Part shown: one piece after another, positions 18,685 through 26,877 of the stretch
Layout: the number at the start of each line of letters is the position of its first letter
Numbering within the stretch: the first letter of the stretch is position 1
Source of the DNA: Vibrio rumoiensis 1S-45
GTDB lineage: Bacteria > Pseudomonadota > Gammaproteobacteria > Enterobacterales > Vibrionaceae
Reading direction: 5' to 3'
DNA: 38,624 bases
Assembly (NCBI RefSeq): GCF_000286955.2
Contig: NZ_AJYK02000038.1
Location: 1 to 38,624 of the forward strand
Program-made: the position numbers and the translations under genes
The notes under the pieces: generated by a model
Told to the model about the DNA's origin: nothing
What the model saw: the letters and a program-made list of their open reading frames with translations, nothing else
The model's database searches: none

Positions 18685-19524
18685 ATGAAATTAGAAACCG
18701 TTGATTACCTTGCTGCAGATGCTGCCGAGCAATTCGTTAAATCATTACGCGAAACGGGCTTTGGCGTATTAAAAAATCACCCCATTCCAAAAGAATTAGT
18801 CGAATCCATTTATGAGAATTGGCAGCAATTCTTTTTATCTGAACAAAAACACGATTTTCACTTTAATGTAGAAACCCAAGATGGCTACTTTCCGCCTTCG
18901 GTATCCGAAACGGCAAAAGGCCACAGCGTAAAAGACATTAAAGAATACTTTCATGTTTACCCTTGGGGACAGATCCCAGAGCAATTAAAAGCGCAGATTT
19001 TAGATTACTACCAACGCGCTGATGCTTTTGCTCAAGAGTTATTAAGCTGGGTAGAGCAACACGCCCCACAAGAAGTGCAAGCCAAGTTCTCAATTGCCTT
19101 GTCTGAGATGATCAAAGACAGCGAAAAAACCTTGTTGCGTATTCTTCACTACCCACCAATGACGGGTAACGAAGAGCCAGGTGCGATCCGCGCTGCTGCC
19201 CATGAAGACATCAATTTATTGACGATTCTTCCTGCAGCCAATGAGCCGGGCTTACAAGTGAAAACATTGGAAGGTGATTGGTTAGATGTGCCTTGTGATT
19301 TTGGCAATCTCATCATCAATATTGGTGACATGTTGCAAGAGGCTTCTGGCGGATATTTCCCATCCACGACGCACCGTGTGATTAACCCAACGGGTGAACG
19401 CCAAGAAAAATCACGTATTTCATTACCACTCTTTTTGCATGCTAAGCCGGATGTGGTGTTATCAGAACGCTATACTGCGCACAGCTATCTGATGGAACGT
19501 TTACGTGAGTTAGGCGTGATCTAG
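18685..19524 (+). CDS. 2-oxoglutarate/Fe(II)-dependent oxygenase, isopenicillin-N-synthase-like
   Basis: This 279-residue non-haem iron oxygenase has the full facial triad: H173 and D175 in AAHEDINLLTIL and H230 in FPSTTHRVINP. The co-substrate-binding RxS is R244-S246. The N-terminal DIOX_N region, with the GFGVLKNHPIP block, is also present. Enzymes of this family oxidise small molecules using oxygen and usually 2-oxoglutarate. The bacterial members are mostly uncharacterised, so the substrate is unknown. It has its own gap of 146 bases after speB with a terminator between, and it is followed 19 bases later by a small gene likely to be cotranscribed. Confidence 0.9.
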   Translation: MKLETVDYLAADAAEQFVKSLRETGFGVLKNHPIPKELVESIYENWQQFFLSEQKHDFHFNVETQDGYFPPSVSETAKGHSVKDIKEYFHVYPWGQIPEQLKAQILDYYQRADAFAQELLSWVEQHAPQEVQAKFSIALSEMIKDSEKTLLRILHYPPMTGNEEPGAIRAAAHEDINLLTILPAANEPGLQVKTLEGDWLDVPCDFGNLIINIGDMLQEASGGYFPSTTHRVINPTGERQEKSRISLPLFLHAKPDVVLSERYTAHSYLMERLRELGVI

Positions 19525-19543
19525 AATCTCCACCGACAGCATT

Positions 19544-19792
19544 ATGATTAATCTTCAATTTGATAATCGCGAAAATTACACCGCACATATTGTTTTATTG
19601 GCAATGGATGAAATGACGGCAGTGACTCGTGGTGAAAATCGAGGACGTGCGTTGCACCATGATTTTGTCGCACTGACTAAAGATCAAAAATCTGGCAGTG
19701 GTCAATGGGAGTTTGAATTTTCACAATGGCCAGATAATACCGATGCAGTGGCGGTGTGGTTAACAAAAGAAGGGGAGTTTGAGCCAGTCTAA
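19544..19792 (+). CDS. Small protein resembling the C-terminal part of DUF1223
   Basis: This is an 82-residue soluble protein with no signal peptide. The block TRGENRGRALHHDFVAL and the strands around WEFEFSQWPDNTDAVAVWL resemble the C-terminal half of DUF1223 proteins, which normally carry a thioredoxin-like domain in front. Here an in-frame stop lies 25 bases before the ATG and the preceding DNA is an intact oxygenase gene, so no N-terminal domain exists. It starts 19 bases after that gene and is probably cotranscribed with it. Function unknown. Confidence 0.7.
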   Translation: MINLQFDNRENYTAHIVLLAMDEMTAVTRGENRGRALHHDFVALTKDQKSGSGQWEFEFSQWPDNTDAVAVWLTKEGEFEPV

Positions 19793-19816
19793 ACGGTCGC
19801 GGGAGTTATTCGTCGC

Positions 19817-20734
19817 TTATAGTGAATATTTTCTTTGGTAGCGCTTTGCCATGCTGGTGTTACCAAGTAAACCGCCTTGGTGAATATACAACAAAGTTTG
19901 GTTTGAATGGCTTTCACGCCATTGAGCTAAATATGGCGCTAAGCATTGCCACATATAAGGGTCATACAACAAATCAAATTCGACTTGAGTTTGTTGGGTA
20001 AGTGATTGCCACATTTGATAATCCGCAGCATACAGTTTTCCAAATTGATGCTTGGATTTCTCTAAACTGGTAAGGATGTGTGGATGTTCTGCTTCACCTA
20101 AGCTTTCAAATTGCTTAATTAAGTAGTCTTTTCCACCCACACAAGCGCAGGTTAATACATGGATATTGTGCAGAGCTAAGTGCTTGTGTAAATAAAGCGC
20201 CGTAGTGCCAGTACCAGAAGGTAGCGCAACGGTAAGAGCCTTAATATTTTCTTCTTGAACCCAACATAATATTTCTTCAGCAAGTTGCTTGATCCCAAAC
20301 TCTGCAATCGGGCTGCGCCCACCTTCTGGCACAAATATACATTGTTCATTGGGCTTGCGAATGCGTTCAATATAATCGTGGGGAGAAAGCTCCGTCTCTA
20401 ACTGACTGATATCAATAATTTGCGCGCCTAATTCTAGGGCTGCTTGATAATTTCCGATCGGGTTTTGCTTTAGCCAATTTGGAATGTGCGAAACATAAAA
20501 CTCCAGCGTCCAGCTTTTAAGTTTAGCCAGTGCCGCTAGGCTGTATAACGAATTGGCTTGCGGGGAACCATAGCCAATTAGAGTGGTGACATTAGGGGAA
20601 TCCGTTTCAAGTAGAGCCATGAATTTTCGGGCTTTGTTACCAGAAAATTCAGGGTGGAGCAGGTCATCCCGTTTTAGATAAAAAGGATGACCGTTAAAGT
20701 TATGCTCTGTGATGGGGCTATCGGCTAATTTCAC
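19817..20734 (-). CDS. PLP-dependent ACC deaminase / D-cysteine desulfhydrase family protein
   Basis: This 305-residue fold II PLP enzyme has the likely Schiff-base lysine at K34 in FSGNKARKF, after LKRDDLLHPE. GYGSPQANSLYSLAAL and the phosphate-binding ALPSGTGTTALYL follow. Related proteins are annotated as 1-aminocyclopropane-1-carboxylate deaminase or D-cysteine desulfhydrase. Those names are usually inherited, and neither activity can be told from the sequence. The start is a GTG with AAGG 6-7 bases before it. It lies 11 bases after the end of ygiQ on the same strand, so the two probably form an operon. Confidence 0.85.
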   Translation of the reverse strand: MKLADSPITEHNFNGHPFYLKRDDLLHPEFSGNKARKFMALLETDSPNVTTLIGYGSPQANSLYSLAALAKLKSWTLEFYVSHIPNWLKQNPIGNYQAALELGAQIIDISQLETELSPHDYIERIRKPNEQCIFVPEGGRSPIAEFGIKQLAEEILCWVQEENIKALTVALPSGTGTTALYLHKHLALHNIHVLTCACVGGKDYLIKQFESLGEAEHPHILTSLEKSKHQFGKLYAADYQMWQSLTQQTQVEFDLLYDPYMWQCLAPYLAQWRESHSNQTLLYIHQGGLLGNTSMAKRYQRKYSL

Positions 20735-20745
20735 GAGGCCTTATA

Positions 20746-23110
20746 TTAACGTGCTCGGCTGCCTGCGGGTTTGCCTTTTGGCTTACCTTTAAAGCCACTT
20801 GGTTTATTTTGAGTAGTAGCTTTACCTTGGCCAGCTGGTTTACGATTCGCACCGGCAGGTTTTTTGTTACCTGTCGACTGACCCGTGCCTTTCGATTTGC
20901 CATTACCCTGAGGACGTTCCCCCCCTAGACCCGGTTGACCTTTCGCACCTGTGTGTTTGGTCGCAAAGCGATTAGCGCCGTGGCGACCAGACTTACGACG
21001 TTGTGCAGGTGTTAAGTTATCGACGGCATCTTCAGCAGGAACTAAACAGTTCGGCTTATCACCAATTAAGTGTTTTTTGCCCATGTTAATCAAGGCTTCA
21101 CGGATCATTGGCCAGTTAGCTGGATCATGATAACGAAGTAAACCCTTGTGTAAGCGGCGTTGACGTTCACCTTTTGGCACCGTGACATCTTCACGTTGTT
21201 TGTACTTAACACGTTTAAGTGGGTTGGTTTCTGAATAATACATCGAGGTTGCATTACACATTGGCGATGGGTAGAAGTTCTGCACCTGATCGCACTCGTA
21301 GTTATTACTCTTTAACCATAACGCTAAGTTCAGCATGTCTTCATCTTCTGTGCCAGGGTGAGCTGAGATAAAGTAAGGAATTAAGTATTGTTTTTTACCT
21401 GCTTCCGCACTGTATTTTTCAAACATTTGCTTGAAGGTATCATACGTGCCCATACCCGGTTTCATCATCTTATTTAATGGTGCATTTTCGGTATGTTCAG
21501 GTGCGATTTTTAAATAACCACCAACGTGGTGAGTCACTAACTCTTTCACGTACTCTGGAGATTGAATGGCAAGATCGTAACGAACTCCTGAAGCAATCAT
21601 CACTTTCTTAATGCCTGGCACTTTACGTGCCGCACGGTAAAGATCGATGGTGTGCTGGTGGTCGGTATCTAACTTGTTGCAAATACCTGGGAAGACACAA
21701 GAAGGTCGACGACAGTTGGCTTCTGCTTTTGGATCAGAACAGCCTAAACGATACATGTTAGCTGTTGGGCCGCCAAGATCGGAAATTGTGCCAGTAAAGC
21801 CCGGTACTTTGTCGCGAATTTCTTCTAACTCGTTCAAAATGGATTCTTGAGAACGGTTTTGAATGATACGCCCTTCATGCTCGGTAATGGAACAGAAAGA
21901 ACAGCCGCCAAAACAACCACGCATGATGTTGACCGACGTTTTGATCATGTCATACGCCGGAATTTTTGCTTTGCCATACATTGGGTGCGGTACACGCGCA
22001 TAAGGCAGACCAAACACAAAATCCATTTCTTCGGTTGAAAGTGGAATAGGGGCTTGGTTCACCCAAAGTTCACGATCGCCATGTTTTTGTAGCAAAGCAC
22101 GGCCAGAATATGGGTTGGTTTCTAAATGCATGATACGGCTAGCGTGCGCGTACAAAATACGGTCGTTTTTCAGTTTTTCAAAAGGCGGTAAACGAACGGC
22201 AGTATTTTTGGAATCGTGACGAGGCTTGCGATCAAGCTTAATCGGTTGAGGTTGGATCTCAATCACTTGTGCTTGTGCGTTTTGAGCGTCTTCAGCTTGT
22301 TGATCTTTTGATTGCGTGTCGCAGTTACTTTCTACTTCATAAGGGTTAATCGGTACAAACACCGCTTTACTTGGCTTTTCAATTCGTGAAGAGTCAATAA
22401 TCGTATAACCTTCTGGTGCTGCTGGTAGATTCACCGCAGTACCACGAATGTTGGTCATTTCACTGATGGGCTCTTGGTTGGCAAGGCGATGCGCCACTTC
22501 AACCAAAGCACGCTCAGCGTTACCAAAAAGAAGAATATCGGCCTTGGCATCAAAGATAACCGAGCGACGAACTTTGTCTGACCAATAGTCATAATGCGCA
22601 ATACGACGCAAGCTGGCTTCAATGCCGCCTAATACAATGGGTGTTTCTTTATACGCTTCACGGCAGCGCTGAGAATAAACAAGGACAGCACGGTCAGGGC
22701 GCTTACCACCTTCATTGTTTGGTGTGTAAGCATCATCATGGCGTAGTTTTTTATCCGAGGTATAGCGGTTGATCATGGAATCCATGTTACCGGCCGTAAT
22801 ACCCAAAAAATAAATTAGGTTTCCCCAGCGCCATGAAGTCGTTTTTATTTTCCCATTTTGGTTGAGCAAGAATGCCCACACGGAAACCTTGAGCTTCTAA
22901 TAAACGCCCAATGATCGCCATACCAAAGCTTGGGTGATCAACATATGCATCACCGGTGACGATGATAATGTCACAGCTGTCCCATCCAAGGGCTTCCATT
23001 TCCTTACGGTTAGTCGGTAAGAAAGGAGCAGGGCCAAAACATTCAGCCCAATATTTTGGATATTGGTCGATAGGCGTTGGCTTTGATGAAAGTGGGATGT
23101 CGCTGTACAT
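20746..23110 (-). pseudogene. ygiQ: ygiQ-type radical SAM protein, interrupted by a frameshift
   Basis: This is a YgiQ-family radical SAM protein of unknown reaction, about 787 residues if read through. The first frame starts at ATG 23110, behind AGAGG, and runs to a stop at 22787, with conserved [20 protein letters not shown]. The second frame carries the rest to 20746, including the iron-sulfur motif CFGGCSFC and a C-terminal basic Gly/Lys/Pro/Gln tail of about 80 residues. The frames join near 22802-22810, a T6G3 run on the coding strand. NLFFG continues as ITAGNMDSM only if one base is removed, so there is one extra T or G. Both parts look under normal constraint. That favours a recent mutation or a sequencing error over an old pseudogene. 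Confidence 0.88.
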
Positions 23111-23414
23111 AAATTAACCTCTAATTTGGGATGCCAAAGTATACAGACTTCGAGCCAAATCGACTAGGATAAAAAGTAAAGTTTTTTTATAGCTATTCTC
23201 TTATTTTTCTAGGGTTCAAAGGCATGTACCTTGGTGACTTATCTGACTTTAGTATTGTTAGATTAGAAATGATGGATCTCTATCCACTTATCTTGTGGAG
23301 TAAGATAATAACTTAAGGGTTTAGCAGATTAACATCATCAATTAAGCAAGATTTTTATCTTCACTTTTGGTAGAGTTTGCGCCACTTTTTCTGTTCAATG
23401 AATGATACGGCCTC
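23111..23414. promoter_or_regulatory. Divergent intergenic region with a 7-bp palindrome
   Basis: This 304-base gap lies between ygiQ (minus) and the membrane protein (plus). No gene was seen in it. The main structure is TTATCTT at 23288-23294 and AAGATAA at 23302-23308, perfect arms 7 bases apart, a possible operator. Promoters for both flanking genes must be here but could not be fixed with confidence. Confidence 0.4.
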
Positions 23415-24089
23415 ATGTTTTTCTATTTGCTTAATGTTATTCCACCAATGTTACTTGGTGCTCAATGTGTGTTATTGCTGATTTTACTGAAAGGCGATAT
23501 TTGCCCAGGCCAACGGGGTCGAATTCATAAACAGTTGCCTATTATCGCAGCATTATGGTTGGCCATAAGCCCGCTTTTTTGGCCATTAGCATCCGTTGGG
23601 TTAATTATTTTAGCTTTCTTCTCGCAAGTTAAGGTAAGTAAAACCCGCGATTCAGGACCAATCTGGCTACTTCAAGTGGCTTTAGGTTTTGCTATTGCAT
23701 TTAATGTATTGCATATTTTTGCATCAGAGCGCCCCCAAGGGTTATTTATTCTTGCTAGCACCATGTTTTTAGGAGCAGGGGCGAGCCATGTTTTATTGCT
23801 GCGTGCTCGAACCCGTTTGCAAGCCTTTCATCGCTTACTTCCAGTTGCTGGTATCGTAGCGGCAATGTTGGTGAGTTTGGCTATTTTGTGGCAAACCCAA
23901 ATGTATAGCTTAAATTATCTGCACAGCATCATTTGGCATTTGGTGGGGTGTTTTGCCTTAATTCTTGCCGGTATTGTTGGATCAACGTGGCATATCTTTA
24001 CCAATACAACGATCAGTAAACTGCAATTAAACAGTGGGTTTGTGATGAGTTTTGCGGCAGTGACCGGATTTGCCGCATTGTTGTATTAA
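23415..24089 (+). CDS. Polytopic membrane protein of unknown function
   Basis: The 224-residue product is almost entirely hydrophobic, with about seven membrane helices at roughly residues 1-25, 42-58, 58-72, 82-104, 108-128, 138-160 and 170-192, plus a C-terminal hydrophobic end at 200-223. A short charged loop, GDICPGQRGRIHKQ, lies after the first helix. No transporter or enzyme motif was recognised, and no polar cluster points to a function. It stands alone between divergent ygiQ and the DUF4250 gene. It is probably a conserved hypothetical inner-membrane protein. Confidence 0.75.
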   Translation: MFFYLLNVIPPMLLGAQCVLLLILLKGDICPGQRGRIHKQLPIIAALWLAISPLFWPLASVGLIILAFFSQVKVSKTRDSGPIWLLQVALGFAIAFNVLHIFASERPQGLFILASTMFLGAGASHVLLLRARTRLQAFHRLLPVAGIVAAMLVSLAILWQTQMYSLNYLHSIIWHLVGCFALILAGIVGSTWHIFTNTTISKLQLNSGFVMSFAAVTGFAALLY

Positions 24090-24273
24090 CCCTTCTTACT
24101 TTCCGCCTTACTGCAACTTCAATTATCTTGAGTATATTTGTTATTCTCTTTTTTATTCTTAAATCACAGAAATGAAGACAAATGGCATCTACGCTTAATG
24201 AGTACCAATCTTCGTTATTTCGGATCATTTAATTATTGGAATCATCATTTAAGCGGCAGATAAGAGGTTCATC

Positions 24274-24468
24274 ATGGATTTAAGTAATGTAAAGAACTTA
24301 GACAATGCAATCTTGCTTGGCATTGTGAATGAAAAACTACGTTTAGAATGCGATAGTTTTGATGAGTTAGTCAGCATGTATGAAATGGATGTTGAAGCCT
24401 TAGTTGGTAAGTTGGATGTACTGGGATATCAGTACGATCCGTTGACCAATCAGTTTAAGGCAAGGTGA
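24274..24468 (+). CDS. DUF4250 family small protein
   Basis: This is a 64-residue acidic helical protein matching the DUF4250 pattern: NAILLGIVNEKLRLEC near the start, FDELVSMYEMD in the middle and LGYQYDPLTNQF at the end. The family is short, widespread and of unknown role. The helix arrangement suggests a small DNA- or protein-binding helix-turn-helix-like fold, which is inference. AGAGG lies about 8 bases before the ATG. Confidence 0.85.
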   Translation: MDLSNVKNLDNAILLGIVNEKLRLECDSFDELVSMYEMDVEALVGKLDVLGYQYDPLTNQFKAR

Positions 24469-24480
24469 ATAATAGGTACG

Positions 24481-24615
24481 AGATTCGAGTCCCTAGTTTC
24501 GAGTTCCTAGTTTCAAGGGAAATGCATTTCGGTTTTTAATCGACAGCAACACTGATTTCAACTGTGTTGCTGTGAGGATGTAACGCCATGTATTCAATAG
24601 AGGGACTCTTAATCT
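24481..24615. repeat. MITE-like element with imperfect terminal repeats and a central hairpin
   Basis: AGATTCGAGTCCCT at 24481-24494 reappears inverted at 24601-24615 as AGGGACTCTTAATCT, with a one-base indel and two changes. Near the middle is a perfect 10-bp hairpin, ACAGCAACAC at 24543-24552 with GTGTTGCTGT at 24564-24573. The left part carries two 14-base tandem copies (24487-24500 and 24501-24514) that differ at one base. The element fills the space between the convergent DUF4250 and metR genes. No T-run follows the hairpin on either strand. Confidence 0.45.
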
Positions 24616-24625
24616 AGAAACTACC

Positions 24626-25537
24626 TTAAACCATCTTTATCCCATCTAAATGGCTTTGGCATTGCTGCTTGGCAGTGCTGAAGAAGGCTTGTAAATAACG
24701 CTTATCTTTTTCTGAATGTCTCGTCGCGGCAAATAATCGACGCCATAATCCTTCCCCTAATTGCTTACTGACAATCAAACCTTGTCGTGAAAATTCACTG
24801 ATCGCCCAATTTGGCAGAGCTGCGACGCCTAAGCCTGCTGACACCATTTGTACCAACATTAATGTATTGTCGGCTTGCTTCCATTTAGCAGGTTCAACAC
24901 CGGCGGGTTGTAAGAAATGCTTCACTACATCAAGACGTTGTTTTTGTACCGGATAAGAAAGCATAGTGAGTGAAGCTAAATCTTTGGGTTCAATAAATGC
25001 TTTGTCGGCTAATGGATGATTGGTGGCGATGATTAAGCGCATTTCAAAATCGAATAGGGACTCATAATGGACTTCAGAACGCGGTTGAATGTCGGAGGTA
25101 ATAACCAAGTCGAGTTCACCTGCAACTAAGGCTGGCAAAGGCTCAAAACCAAAGCCTGATGAGAAGTCTAAGGTCACGCTTGGCCAAGCAATTTGGTATT
25201 CCTTGAGCGCGGGCATTAACCATTGAAAACAAGAATGGCATTCAATAGCCATGTGCAAACGGCCATTCACATCTTCTTTTAAACTGGCAATATCATTTTC
25301 TGCGCGAGCAATTTTCGGTAACACATCATCGGCCACCTTTAATAAAATTGCCCCTTCAGGTGTGAATTTGATTGGGCGGGTTTTACGTAAAAATAATTTC
25401 CCGCCCATGCGAGATTCTAAATCTTTAAGCTGATGGGAAAGGGCCGATTGAGTTAAATGTAAGGTCGTTGCGGTAGCGGTTAACGAGCCGGTGTCACGCA
25501 GTACTGATAATGTCCGTAAATGCTTTATTTCTATCAT
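24626..25537 (-). CDS. metR: MetR, LysR-type activator of methionine synthesis
   Basis: MetR uses homocysteine as co-effector and regulates metE and other methionine genes. This copy has 303 residues. The N-terminal winged helix-turn-helix reads MIEIKHLRTLSVLRDTGSL, and the recognition-helix region is TLHLTQSALSHQLKDLE. The LysR effector domain has IECHSCFQWLMPAL and the family block YPVQKQRLDVVKHFLQPAGVE. An in-frame ATG 33 bases upstream exists, but family alignment and an AAGGA site support 25537. The protein appears intact, although the gene it normally activates next door, metE, has been destroyed. Confidence 0.95.
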   Translation of the reverse strand: MIEIKHLRTLSVLRDTGSLTATATTLHLTQSALSHQLKDLESRMGGKLFLRKTRPIKFTPEGAILLKVADDVLPKIARAENDIASLKEDVNGRLHMAIECHSCFQWLMPALKEYQIAWPSVTLDFSSGFGFEPLPALVAGELDLVITSDIQPRSEVHYESLFDFEMRLIIATNHPLADKAFIEPKDLASLTMLSYPVQKQRLDVVKHFLQPAGVEPAKWKQADNTLMLVQMVSAGLGVAALPNWAISEFSRQGLIVSKQLGEGLWRRLFAATRHSEKDKRYLQAFFSTAKQQCQSHLDGIKMV

Positions 25538-25596
25538 TACCCATCGATTCCTTTCTTTAGATTTCTTCATAAACTACGCCTGAAAGCAGCTTTTGT

Positions 25597-25612
25597 AAAC
25601 GTCTAGATGTCT
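25597..25612. promoter_or_regulatory. Two tandem MetJ boxes
   Basis: AAACGTCT at 25597-25604 and AGATGTCT at 25605-25612 each match the 8-base MetJ consensus AGACGTCT at 7 of 8 positions and are directly adjacent, as MetJ operators are. MetJ with S-adenosylmethionine should repress here. The boxes lie between metR and the metE remnant. Confidence 0.75.
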
Positions 25613-25639
25613 ATTTGATACGTTTATAAAGCAATTTAT

Positions 25640-25652
25640 TGAATAAAATTCA
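25640..25652. promoter_or_regulatory. MetR binding site
   Basis: TGAATAAAATTCA fits the MetR consensus TGAA-N5-TTCA exactly, with an A at the central position. It lies 28 bases downstream of the MetJ boxes and about 105 bases before the metE remnant start, a normal arrangement for metR-metE control regions. Confidence 0.75.
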
Positions 25653-25756
25653 TAATCACTGCGAATGAATAGAGTTTGTTCATGTGGATGGAAAAGACGA
25701 TTTTTTAGCTTTTAGATAGCTTTTAACGGCGACTCATTTTAGGCAGGGACACCAGC

Positions 25757-25901
25757 ATGACGACTCATTCAATCCATAATATTGGCAACCAAACTACTAC
25801 GCATATTATTGGCTATCCACGTATTGAAGAAAAACGTGAATTGAAATTTGCTTGAAACTGCGCTGAAGAAAATTCCATTGGACCGTTTATGGGTCAACCC
25901 A
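25757..25901 (+). pseudogene. metE: metE remnant with most of the gene deleted
   Basis: MetE is cobalamin-independent methionine synthase, normally about 755 residues. Here only the two ends are left. The ATG at 25757 opens the typical N-terminus THIIGYPRIEEKRELKFA, which stops at TGA 25853-25855. In another frame, 25851-25901 encodes LETALKKIPLDRLWVNP, the family's C-terminal block. The following DCGLKTR part is missing, and the sequence passes directly into the terminator hairpin. So one deletion removed about 700 residues and joined the ends around a CTTGAA stretch, and a second removed the last 30 or so residues. No function is possible. Confidence 0.88.
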
Positions 25902-25923
25902 GCTAAATTAAGCTGGCTTTTTA
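25899..25923 (+). terminator. Rho-independent terminator after the metE remnant
   Basis: CCAGCT at 25899-25904 pairs with AGCTGG at 25911-25916, and five Ts follow at 25918-25922. It points on the plus strand and is probably the original metE terminator, joined to the remnant by deletion. Confidence 0.75.
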
Positions 25924-25941
25924 CTTTCCTAATTTGGTATC

Positions 25942-26739
25942 TCAATTTGTTACACAAAGCACATTGAAATAGGCATCGGGTGATTGCTTTCGCTTAGTAA
26001 TTTGATTCTGTACTCGCGTGATGGTTTCATCTGAGTGTAGCCAAAACTGCGATTTAACTGCGTATCTCATAACTAAATCGGTATTAGAAAGTAAGGCGTT
26101 GTAATCACCTGCAGTGGCGATATGTGCTTTAGATTGCACACAAACATTCATGGCTTGTTGATAGTTAAAGCTGCCTAAGTTGGTTTGGTTATAACGAGTT
26201 ACTTTACCTTGATAATCCCTACCATAAATAGGCAATAAAACCGTTTCACCTCTTAATGAAAAAATAGGCTTCATTATTGGCATTTCTTGTAGTGTAGCTG
26301 GTGGTACAGGTATGTCTTTCGTGACGGTTTTATTGGTCACTGCTGCTGTATTGGCAGAACCTTTTTTCATAATGTATTTTATAAAAGAATCTTTATAGCC
26401 AAGCTGTTTAAGTTGAGCTTTTGCTTGAATTGCATCTTCTAGCGTTAGTGGGCCAACCAACATACGGTATCCATAATTGAAGGTTTGCACCGCATTAGGA
26501 TAGTGAGTTGCATTGTGGATCTTTGCTTTGTGGCTTAAATAGGCTTGGTATTTATCTGAATATAAATATTGAACGAAGTATAACGACACAGATTGTAAGC
26601 GTTGCGCTTCTGCGTTGTATGGGAATAGTTGGCAGTCAGCACCGATATTAAAATCATTGCTCACCAAGCTTGGGCTAATTTGGCAAGCCGAAACAGGAAC
26701 AGAAAAAAGAAAGAATAAGAATATAAAAATTTTAATCAT
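25942..26739 (-). CDS. Secreted protein with a SPOR-like repeat, unknown function
   Basis: The product has 265 residues with a signal peptide, MIKIFIFLFFLFSVPVSACQ, cleaved near residue 18. A longer frame exists upstream, but the ATG at 26739 gives the sensible signal. The middle part, about residues 75-125, contains YGYRMLVGPLTLEDAIQAKAQLKQLGY, which resembles the SPOR peptidoglycan-binding fold (G-P-hydrophobic, Ala-rich helix, Leu-Gly). A Thr/Pro linker follows. The C-terminal 110 residues are of no family I recognise, with conserved-looking MNVCVQSKAHIATAGDYNALL and FWLHSDE. Two Cys in that part may form a disulphide. It stands alone on the minus strand, and its upstream region has two palindromes. 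Confidence 0.75.
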   Translation of the reverse strand: MIKIFIFLFFLFSVPVSACQISPSLVSNDFNIGADCQLFPYNAEAQRLQSVSLYFVQYLYSDKYQAYLSHKAKIHNATHYPNAVQTFNYGYRMLVGPLTLEDAIQAKAQLKQLGYKDSFIKYIMKKGSANTAAVTNKTVTKDIPVPPATLQEMPIMKPIFSLRGETVLLPIYGRDYQGKVTRYNQTNLGSFNYQQAMNVCVQSKAHIATAGDYNALLSNTDLVMRYAVKSQFWLHSDETITRVQNQITKRKQSPDAYFNVLCVTN

Positions 26740-26771
26740 TATCGGCACTGAGTTCCTAGTCGCTGCCAAAG

Positions 26772-26813
26772 ACACCACGTAAATTACAGCAGTAGCCATA
26801 ATCTACGTGGTGT
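26772..26813. repeat. Perfect 10-bp inverted repeat upstream of the SPOR-like gene
   Basis: ACACCACGTA at 26772-26781 is the exact complement of TACGTGGTGT at 26804-26813, with 22 bases between. The start is 33-74 bases upstream of the ATG at 26739, so it falls in the 5' untranslated region or operator area. No T-run follows. Confidence 0.5.
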
Positions 26814-26823
26814 TATACCAAAG

Positions 26824-26847
26824 CCATTTGAAGTAATAACGAAATGG
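26824..26847. repeat. Second small inverted repeat next to the first
   Basis: CCATTT at 26824-26829 and AAATGG at 26842-26847 frame a 12-base loop, ten bases beyond the first palindrome. The two together suggest a compound operator or a small dispersed repeat. Confidence 0.3.
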
Positions 26848-26877
26848 TTCAAGGTGTAGCACTATATAGTGAGTAGC

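Noticed and set aside
22802..22810. TTTTTTG in ygiQ as a -1 programmed frameshift site
   Set aside because: The frame needed to continue YgiQ is +1 relative to the first frame, so -1 slippage at this run would not produce the full protein.
24543..24573. The 10-bp hairpin as a rho-independent terminator for DUF4250 or metR
   Set aside because: Neither strand has a T-run after the stem: plus reads GAGGATG and minus reads CGATTAAAAACC.
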